This document shows positions 57,307-64,000 of a stretch of DNA of 64,000 bases, one piece after another (within the stretch, counting starts at the first letter, position 1; every line of letters begins with the position of its first letter). The position numbers and the translations under genes are program-made. Source of the DNA: JACRDG01 sp963760985 (lineage in GTDB: Bacteria > Desulfobacterota > Desulfomonilia > Desulfomonilales > Desulfomonilaceae); the NCBI GenBank assembly GCA_963760985.1, contig CAVXFM010000010.1, positions 62,001 through 126,000 of the forward strand, in the 5' to 3' direction. The notes under the pieces are model-generated. The model saw nothing but the letters and a program-made list of their open reading frames with translations, ran no database searches and was not told the DNA's origin.

Positions 57307-57453
57307 TTTGGCTTGCAACTCCAATGACCTTGAGGGTCACCACGAACCATGAAAATGGCACTCTGTCCAGCAACCAGCGGAAGCTGGCAAGTGCTTGAAG
57401 TTCTTGGGGATGGGCCTTCCCCCGAAAATGCATTTTCATAGGAGATCGCTAAG
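57307..57453. repeat. dispersed repeat, family C copy 2
   Basis: It matches 16279-16443 from TTTGGC-GCAACTCC through ACGAACCATGAAAATGGCA and GCTGGCAAG to GGCCTTCCCCCGAAAATGCA and TTTTCATAGGA. It lacks the perfect 16-bp hairpin of copy 1, having only its right arm. Confidence 0.6.
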
Positions 57454-57490
57454 TAATCGTTCAGCTCGACCCCTTGTGGAACGTGGAAAA

Positions 57491-57592
57491 TCACACCACA
57501 AAGTCACTAAGACACGAAGGGGTCAAAGACCAATTCCCTTTTCCTTTGTGTCTTGGTGGTTCATTCTCGTCCCTCGGGGTGAACCCTTACGA
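57491..57592 (-). repeat. dispersed inverted repeat, family B copy 3
   Basis: The arms ACCACAAAGTCACTAAGACAC and, on the other side, CCTTTGTGTCTTGGTGGTTC pair over most of their length, ending in GGGTGAACCCTTACGA. It is the best-paired of the three copies. Confidence 0.6.
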
Positions 57593-57688
57593 TTTTCTTA
57601 TGCGATGCGGACGGCGACCCCTGCGAATGAGCGGCTTGCGCTGACTACCTCTTTCGCAAAATTCTTGGCAACCACCGCTCCATTTTAC

Positions 57689-58159
57689 CTACTTCTTGGC
57701 TGGCGCCGGTTTCGGCTTGCTCTCCGAGTACCGCGATATGATTGCCCCTGAAATAGAAAGAGCAATGAAAAGGACACCCAGGACGCAGAAGACGCCAATG
57801 AACCGGATTACCAGGGTCCCGACGATCCATGTCCAATTATCTTTCAGGATCACGACTTCGGTGCCGCCCTTTTCCGATTTCGTGATGGTCACGGAGTGCC
57901 AGGGCCTGTTACTGTGATCTTCGATGTACGTCTCGTCTCCCCTATCCCACGACTTGATGAGTTTTGTGTCCTTAAACGCATCCTCGTAAAATTTGACTGC
58001 ATCGGCATAGGGCATTTCGTACAGTTTCTCTAATCGGCTATCGGACTGAACCTGGACTTTTCCGCCAGGAATGACAGGAACTCCCAGGAAGTCTTCCGCC
58101 CTCAACAGGCCAGGGCAAACAGCAACTATGGCGAGCGTCAACAAAAGCAGTCTCTTCAT
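57689..58159 (-). CDS. exported protein with an OadG-like C-terminal membrane helix
   Basis: 156 residues: signal peptide MKRLLLLTLAIVAVCPGLLR ending near AED, a ~85-residue periplasmic part (PVIPGGKVQVQSDSRLEKLY, DAVKFYEDAFKDTKLIKSWD), then one membrane helix (VIRFIGVFCVLGVLFIALSI) and a basic tail with a Pro/Lys-rich end (SKPKPAPAKK). The helix plus charged, Pro-rich tail resembles the gamma subunit (OadG) of Na+-pumping decarboxylases, which bridges the beta pump and the biotin subunits. The extra periplasmic domain is not usual for OadG. GGAG precedes ATG 58159. It is the second gene after the beta subunit. Confidence 0.65.
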   Translation of the reverse strand: MKRLLLLTLAIVAVCPGLLRAEDFLGVPVIPGGKVQVQSDSRLEKLYEMPYADAVKFYEDAFKDTKLIKSWDRGDETYIEDHSNRPWHSVTITKSEKGGTEVVILKDNWTWIVGTLVIRFIGVFCVLGVLFIALSISGAIISRYSESKPKPAPAKK

Positions 58160-58302
58160 TTTCAGCACTCCGTACCCGGCGAAGGACACCGGGAAAGGTG
58201 ACAAACCGTGCGAACTTCTAGGAAACGCGTCCACCGAATGCTCGATATCGGTCATATTCTCTTTGGATGTGCGTTCCAAGGTCTACAGGTTTCGGGCTCA
58301 TC

Positions 58303-59449
58303 CTAGTCGAACATCGCGATGAACATACCAGCGGCTGCCGCGCTTCCGATGACACCTGCGAGGTTGGGGCCCATGGCATGCATCAAGAGATAGTTCTTCT
58401 TGTCATATTGCAGTGCGACGTTTTGGGCTACCCTGGCGGACATGGGCACGGCCGATACGCCAGCGGATCCAAGGAACGGATTTATCTTCTCCTTAAGAAA
58501 TCTGTTCATGATCTTGACGGTCAGAATTCCTCCCATAGTACACACGGCAAAATCCACGAGTCCCAAACCAAAAATGAACAAAGGAGCAGGACTGAGAAAC
58601 TTGTCCGCGTGCATGGTGGCTCCTACCGAGACCCCAAGGAAGATGGTAACCGTGTTCATGAGCGCCCCTTCGGCTGTTTCGGTAAGCCTGCCCACCACAC
58701 CGCTCTCTTTCATGAGATTGCCCAGCATGAACATTCCCATAAGCGGAGCAACCGAGGGCACGAGAAGGCAAATGACCATGGCAGCAATGAGGGGATAGAG
58801 AATTTTTTCTGTCCGCGAGACCGGCCGTAACTGTCTCATGCGGATGACGCGTTCTTCATCGGTGGTCATGGCTCTCATGATGGGCGGTTGAATCAGGGGC
58901 ACCATGGCCATGTACAGAATAGGCAGCGAGCGCATTGGCTCCCAGTAATTGCGGCGCGAGATGCTGCGTCAAATAAATCGTGGTGGGACCGTCCGCACCT
59001 CCGATGATGCCCACGGACGCGGCTTCCTTGAGCGTGAAGCCAGCCAGGACGCACCCGGTGAAGGTGATGAAGACCCCGAGCTGCGCGCCGGCCCCCACAA
59101 GCAGCATTTTGGGATTCGCGATCAGCGGCCCGAAGTCCGTCATCGCTCCCAACCCGAGGAAGATGACGCAAGGTATGATCTCCCATTCAAGGCCATATTT
59201 GTAAAATGCCCTGAGAAGTTCCGGGGTGCCGTGTTCGGTGAATCCCATGAGCGGGACCAGGGGGAAATTGACAATGAAAATGCCGAACCCGATCGGCAAG
59301 AGGAGTAACGGCTCGAAGTTCTTTACGATTGCGAGGTAGAGGAACAGTCCGCTGACCCCCCACATGACAAGGAGCTTCCAGCTAAAGTTAAAGATGCCCG
59401 TGGTGTACAGGATCCCCCGGAGCATGTCCAGCACTTCATTGATGGTCAT
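58303..59449 (-). CDS. Na+-translocating decarboxylase beta subunit (OadB/GcdB/MmdB type), one apparent frameshift
   Basis: Couples decarboxylation of a carboxybiotin to Na+ export across the inner membrane. About 382 residues when joined, with nine to eleven spans. Family motifs: LPIGFGIFIVNFPLVPLMG, VIFLGLGAMTDFGPLIANPK with the pump Asp, GIIGGADGPTTIYLTQHLAP, NTVTIFLGVSVGATMHADKF, GMFMLGNLMKESGVVGRL and a C-terminal LLMHAMGPNLAGVIGSAAAA. The frame changes near 58930 and joins GANALAAYS to YMAMVPLIQPPIM. ATG 59449 has GGAG before it. The alpha (carboxyltransferase/biotin) subunit is not in the window, so the decarboxylase substrate is unknown. Confidence 0.92.
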
Positions 59450-60377
59450 GATGTGGCTCCATAAAGGTTTTCGCATAAGGCCGGAGGTCCGGACTGCGAG
59501 GAACCAACCGGTTCTCCAGTTGCCCGGCCATGCCGGCGCCACTCTTGTCCTCAAGCAGAGCGAGATTGCCTGGCCTTCGGGAACGAACGAGAGTGGGGAT
59601 TACGTCTTGAAACCGAAACGAGTGGATCGGCGTGAAGGGATTATGCCGGAGTGTGCGGTGGCGGTCAAGGGAAAAAAGCGAGCATTGTTCAGAAGCGAGA
59701 TGATCCGGTCGGCTGCTCTCTACGGGGTATGCAAAACATATGCTAACCATCTCAGTGTGTTAAAGTCAGCGTAACGTGGCAAGGACCGGTCAATTGGGAC
59801 ACTATCATGAACGAATGGCTTCGCACTCCCCGCGTGAGTCGTCTCTGGCGACCCCGTATCGTGACATAGCCGTTTCCACACCGAAGCATCCCACAGACAC
59901 AAGTTTTCGCAACCGGTATAAGGCGGGAAGCGGTTGCAAGGTAAATCCGCGGCTGGCCACGAACCCGGTGATTTGTCCAAATCTGGTACACGTTCAGGCG
60001 GGCACTCGTTCCCGGACCCCGAGTGTACGCTCCCGGGGAACTTGGGCTTCTCTCTGAGTCTGTTTTACCGGGCATTGTCGAGCACGAATCATCCACGCGC
60101 TTTATGATTGACTGGGGGGACGACCTTGGACTATGCTGCATCCTAACCAAAAGCTCACAAACAGTATAAGGTATCTGAAATATTACCCATCTTGAACTGC
60201 AGACGCACCGATCCGGTCTATATCTTCAAGACAAGACGCGTGCCGACAGACGCCTCAAGTCTCTGCAAGCCCGAAGGGAAGGGCGGTATCAGATGATTGC
60301 AGCCCCGCAGGCACCAAGTTACGGACTGCCGTAGGCATCTCGTGCTCCGAGAGTAAGGGAGGAAGACTATCGAGCCC
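59450..60377. other. gene-free divergent region between oadB-like and phosphate permease genes
   Basis: More than 900 bp. Frames on both strands lack ribosome sites and protein-like composition. No riboswitch, tRNA, repeat family or Pho-box-like direct repeat is recognised. Both divergent promoters should lie here. Confidence 0.4.
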
Positions 60378-61611
60378 ATGAGCCCTGATCTCACTCTTCT
60401 CGTCGTGAGTGTGCTTGCCTGTGCGTACATGGCATGGAACATAGGAGCCAATGATTGTTCCAACGCCATGGCCTCTGCAGTGGGGGCCAAGGTCATCACT
60501 TTGCGTCAAGCACTGGTGCTGGCTACGGTTCTCACGTTTCTCGGAGCTACCTTTGTGGGCTCCCATGTATCGCGGACTATTCTCAAGGGAATAGTGGACC
60601 AGGCTGCCATGGGGGACGCGAAGCGTATTTGGCTAGCACTTCTCGCAGCCCTGTTCGCAGCCTCGCTGTGGGTATGTCTGTCAACGTACAAAAAATCTGC
60701 CCGTATCCACGACTCACTCAATCGTGGGCGCGATGATAGGGGTGGGTCTCGTGGCAGGTGGGCCTGGGGTGGTCCATTGGGGGAAAGTAGCGTACATAAT
60801 CTCATCGTGGATTCTTTCCCCGATCTTGAGCGGCATTGCGGGATTCCTGCTGTTCAAGTTCATCGATCGCACGATCCTGTCCCGAATGGACACCGCTCGC
60901 GGAGCCGTTTCCACGAGTCCTTTCCTGGTCGCTGCCACGGTATTTATGGTGATGCTCTCCGTGTTTCTGGAAACCCCCGTGGGCGAGAAGGTGGGGCTCA
61001 GAGGAGTGAAAGCTGTTATCATCCCGGGAGTAGGGGCTCTCGCTGGCTATGTGCTATGCCGGGCGATTCTGATGCGCAAACTCCGTCAAGGGACGCTTAC
61101 GGTGGCGGAACAGATTTTTCGTTACCTGCAGGTCATGACATCGTGTTACGTCTCTTTCGGGACCGGCGCCAACGACGTCGCCAATGCCATGGGGCCCATT
61201 GCAGGGATCTATCACATCTATTCGACCGGTAAGGTGCCCATGCACGCTGCAGTGCCGACATTGCTTCTCGCGTTTGGAGGCGTGATGATCTGCGTGGGGA
61301 TATGGACGTGGGGGTACCGGGTCATTGAGACGATGGCTTCCAAGATCACCGAATTGACCAGTGTGCGGGGCTTCACGGTGGAGTTCTCCGCAGCATCCGT
61401 GATCTTGGTTGCGTCAATGTTGGGGCTTCCCGTTTCCACCACCCATGCCGCGGTGGGGGCCTTTGTCGGAGTAGGATTGGCAAGGGGCCTCCAGGGGCTC
61501 CTCGACTTGAAACCTTGGCCCGTATCATGGTGTATTGGGTGGTAACCGTTCCCGTGGCCGCAGCGACTTCTGCAATAATTTATGTTGCATTGATTCTATT
61601 GACCAGGTGAC
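60378..61611 (+). CDS. pit: Pit-family inorganic phosphate permease, two apparent frameshifts
   Basis: A low-affinity metal-phosphate/proton symporter of the inner membrane. About 411 residues when joined. The two PD001131-type signature repeats are present: AWNIGANDCSNAMASAVGAK at the start and FGTGANDVANAMGPIAGIYH in the second half, each followed by a (L)PVSTTH-(S/A)-(I/A)VGA loop. The frame changes in an A6 run near 60690, joining STYKNLPVSTTHS to IVGAMIGVGL, and again near 61515, joining the GLLDLK region to MVYWVVTVPVAAATSAIIYV and a stop at 61611. The next gene is its usual DUF47 partner. Confidence 0.92.
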
Positions 61612-61630
61612 CTCCATAGGATGGTGAATC

Positions 61631-62300
61631 ATGAGAATCGTTTCTGGGAAACCTTTTGCGACGCTCTCCCTTTGAGAACACACTCAGACACGCCGCAACG
61701 GTGGCACAATGCGGGCCTTTGTTCGTGGCCGCGGTGCAAGCATATTTTCGCGGGCGACCGCGACCGATTTGAACTGCTCAAAGAAGACATCCGGGAGAGC
61801 GAGGCCGAGGCTGACCGCAAGAAGCGCAACATTCGAGCCCATCTGCCGGCCTCCATTCTCATGCCTGTGGACAAATCGGTTTTTTTCTCGTTTCTCCGGG
61901 AAGCGGACAAGGTGGTGGACTGCATCAAGAATGCCTTGTACTGGATGTCGTAGATCAGCTGGAGCTGCCCGAAGATATTCAGAATGACTACATTTTATTG
62001 ACAAAAGAAGTGGGAGACTATCTCGGCTTCCTGCCCGAGTTGGTGAGTCGAGGTCACACCTTCTTCTCCAGTAGAATGGAGCAGGACCGCGATGCAGTAA
62101 AGGAAATCATTCGCGAGATACGGTTCCGAGAAAAGGAATCGGATGCGCTGGAAAAAACCATGTTCATACGGCTCTGTGCGGACGAGTCCATTCCACCGCG
62201 CACGTTCTTTCTCACTATCCGGCTTGTGGAAACTACAGGAGACATCGCAGACCACTTGGAAAATTCCGCGGACATGATGCGTGTCATGATCGCACGTTGA
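61631..62300 (+). CDS. DUF47-family phosphate transport regulator (PhoU-like), several apparent frameshifts
   Basis: About 223 residues when joined. A PhoU-like all-helical protein with repeated E/D-x3-D motifs: LLKEDIRESEAEADRKKRNI, RAHLPASILMPVDKSVFFSF, LREADKVVDCIKNAL, VRFREKESDALEKTMF-type helix, and LVETTGDIADHLENSADMMR. The frame changes about three times: near 61670 (before ENTLRHAATVAQCGPLFVAA), near 61755, and near 61935 (KNAL to VLDVVDQLELPEDIQNDY). It lies 20 bp after the phosphate permease, the standard pit-DUF47 arrangement, and probably modulates that permease. Confidence 0.82.
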
Positions 62301-62485
62301 CACGAGCCACGGTTCTCTCGACAGTCTCCCGTCATGGCAGGACACCCAAACAGGCGGAACTCGCCATTATTGCTTTGGGACGCGGGAATCCAGTCTCCCG
62401 GATCCCCTGTGCACAGGGACTGGCCCTGCCCGCGGGGCGGGCTGCCCGGAATTACCACCTGCATGGGGGAACCATGGAAAGAGCC
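62301..62485. other. short stretch between convergent DUF47 and CLC genes
   Basis: Nothing recognisable; no hairpin with a T-run is obvious. Confidence 0.3.
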
Positions 62486-64000
62486 TTATGGGATCGCCAG
62501 TCGTTCCTTTAGCCCACGGGCTTCCAATGCCTGATTATACGCGGACATGATGTCCCTCTGGGACAGTATGCCCACCACCCTTTGCACCTCTTCTCCGTTG
62601 CGTACCACAGGCAGGCGCTCGATCTCGTGTGCATCGATCAGGGACAGGGCAGTAGCCAGGTTGTCATCCATGGTCACGTATATGGCAGGAATGGTGGCGA
62701 TGTCTCTGGCAATGATCACGTCAAAGAGACTGTCGTCAAAGACCACCTGGCGAAAATCCTTGAGAGAGAGCATTCCTACGATGTTTTGTTTCCGCGTTCA
62801 GCACCGGAAACGATGTGTGCTGGCTGTTTGACAATATGGGAATCAAGTTGCGCAACGGCATGCCTTCTTGGACCGTTTCCGGGTGCCAGGTCATGAAGTC
62901 TCTCACCTGCATGCTCTTGAGCACGTTGATGTCACGGCCCGCCTGGATGTCGATGCCTCTGCGCAAGAGCTTCAGGGTGTAGATCGACTCTCTCTTGATG
63001 CCGCGGGCCACAAAGGTCGAGATCACGCAGCAGATCATGAGCGGGGGAATAATCCTGTAATCCTGGGTCAATTCGAAAGTAATGAGAAAGGCCTGAATTG
63101 GCGCGTGGGTGGTCGCAGCAACCACGGCTCCCATACCCACGATGGCGTACGCTCCGGGTTCTGCGGTGATAGACGGGAATACGGAATGCGCCACAAACCC
63201 GAAGAACCCGCCGAGCATGGCACCCATAAACAGCGACGGAGCAAAGATTCCTCCCGATCCCCCTGAACCGATGGTTATCGAAGTAGCCAGGATCTTCAAG
63301 GGAATAAGCAGGAGCAGAACGGTCCAGGCTTCTCGATTCAGAAGCGCGTTTCCAATAGAATCGTAACCCACTCCAAGAATGTGCGGGAAACGCAGCGCGA
63401 TAAATCCTATGACAAGTCCGCCCAAGGTCGCTTTGAGGTATTCCGGGATCTTCCACTCATCCCACAGGTCCTCGCTTTTGTACAGGGTGACAATAAAGGC
63501 CACGGCCACGAGCCCGGCCAGCAACCCCAGAATGCAGTACAATCCAAGTTCCCACGGTGATTCCAAGTCATAGGGGGGGACTTGAAACGCGGGATAATTG
63601 CCCAGGAATGCACGCGAAACCACGGTGGCGAGAACCGAAGACAGGATGATGGGAGTAAAGGTCGGGAGAGCAAAATCTGCAAGAAACGATCTCCATGGCG
63701 AATATCGCGCCAGCCATGGGAGCGTTAAACGTGGCTGCAATGCCTGCAGCCGCACCACACACGACCAGAAACCCGCAACTGATTGTCGGAAAGATTCAGA
63801 ACTTGGCCAAGGGAAGACCCCAGTGCGCTCCCGATTTGGACTATCGGGCCTTCTCTGCCGACCGAGCCGCCCGAACCTATGCAGATAGCTGAAGCGAGGG
63901 TTTTCACCAACACCACGCGCTTTCTGATTATGCCTCCCTCGCGGGCAATGGCGTTCATTACCTCGGGTACACCGTGTCCCTTTGCTTCTCTGGCAAAGAA
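62486..64000 (-). CDS. CLC-type chloride channel/antiporter with C-terminal CBS domains (5' end outside the window, three apparent frameshifts)
   Basis: The gene runs leftwards from beyond the right edge. The visible ~500 residues contain the CLC motifs GHGVPEVMNAIAREGG, the anion-filter GSGGSVGREGPIVQIGSALG, GIAATFNAPMAGAIFAMEI and a later TIGSGGSGGIFAPSLFMGAM, then two CBS domains (MQVRDFMTWHPETVQEGMPL and ARDIATIPAIYVTMDDNLAT ... VVGILSQRDIMSAYNQAL). The frame changes near 63745, near 63700 and near 62770; joined, the order of motifs is complete. It exchanges Cl- or fluoride for H+ or conducts Cl-; CBS domains usually sense adenine nucleotides. Confidence 0.9.

Noticed and set aside
59555..60377. 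A riboswitch or tRNA in the long gap before the phosphate permease
   Set aside because: I could not find a conserved core of a known riboswitch class or a cloverleaf; a covariance-model search would be needed to settle it.
1..64000. CRISPR array, prophage or conjugative element
   Set aside because: No regularly spaced short repeats, Cas genes, phage structural genes, integrases or transfer genes were recognised.

Overview
The window looks like chromosome of a Gram-negative anaerobe of the deltaproteobacterial / Desulfobacterota type. This is inference from gene content: an outer-membrane barrel protein, an Mla-type lipid transport operon, acyl-CoA ligase / acyl-CoA dehydrogenase / hydroxyacyl-CoA dehydrogenase / thiolase genes, a Na+-pump decarboxylase beta subunit and a TauE-type sulfur-compound exporter. 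A Desulfomonile- or Syntrophobacter-like organism would fit, but no rRNA or other marker fixes it. I recognised no tRNA, rRNA or CRISPR.

Layout. 0-6.4 kb: end of an ABC-2 permease, a complete IS630-family insertion sequence, an outer-membrane protein, small Cys-rich genes, and a ketopantoate-reductase-like gene. 6.9-16.1 kb: a sugar block reading rightwards (phosphoketolase, beta-phosphoglucomutase, GH65 disaccharide phosphorylase, histidine phosphatase), then a P-type H+-ATPase. The first three can take a disaccharide to beta-glucose-1-P, glucose-6-P and, through pentose phosphates, acetyl-P. 16.5-18.4 kb: a large polytopic membrane protein. 18.8-27.4 kb: a fatty-acid/acyl-CoA region (DUF35 protein + thiolase, DUF362 protein, 3-hydroxyacyl-CoA dehydrogenase, acyl-CoA dehydrogenase, acyl-CoA ligase). 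27.6-33.7 kb, leftwards: a GT39-like glycosyltransferase and an mlaEFD operon with a fourth, unrecognised gene. 34.1-37.6 kb: dnaE. 37.7-42.5 kb: an accessory island with a SIR2-like gene and four toxin-antitoxin modules, punctuated by four copies of a ~140-150-bp repeat. 42.7-48.5 kb: ankyrin protein, ECF-type sigma factor with its anti-sigma factor, a serpin remnant and a long-chain acyl-CoA ligase. 48.8-57 kb: TauE permease with a small partner, a PEP-synthase-like protein with an unusual C-terminus, a stand-alone pyruvate-kinase C-domain protein and a GT2 glycosyltransferase. 57.7-64 kb: a Na+-pump beta subunit with an OadG-like neighbour, a Pit phosphate permease with its DUF47 partner, and the start of a CLC channel cut by the window edge.

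Two features dominate interpretation. First, about fifteen otherwise intact genes are interrupted by single-base frameshifts, some several times, and many at or near homopolymers. The even spread over housekeeping genes (dnaE, Pit, H+-ATPase) points to uncorrected sequencing indels rather than gene decay, so I give these genes full joined extents. Second, intergenic DNA is full of short dispersed elements: IS630-derived MITE-like pieces, ~145-bp palindromic elements (family A, five copies), ~100-bp inverted repeats (family B, three copies), a ~150-bp repeat (family C, two copies), and the island-specific repeat R (four copies). The R-punctuated toxin-antitoxin/SIR2 array is the best candidate for an undescribed genetic arrangement here.
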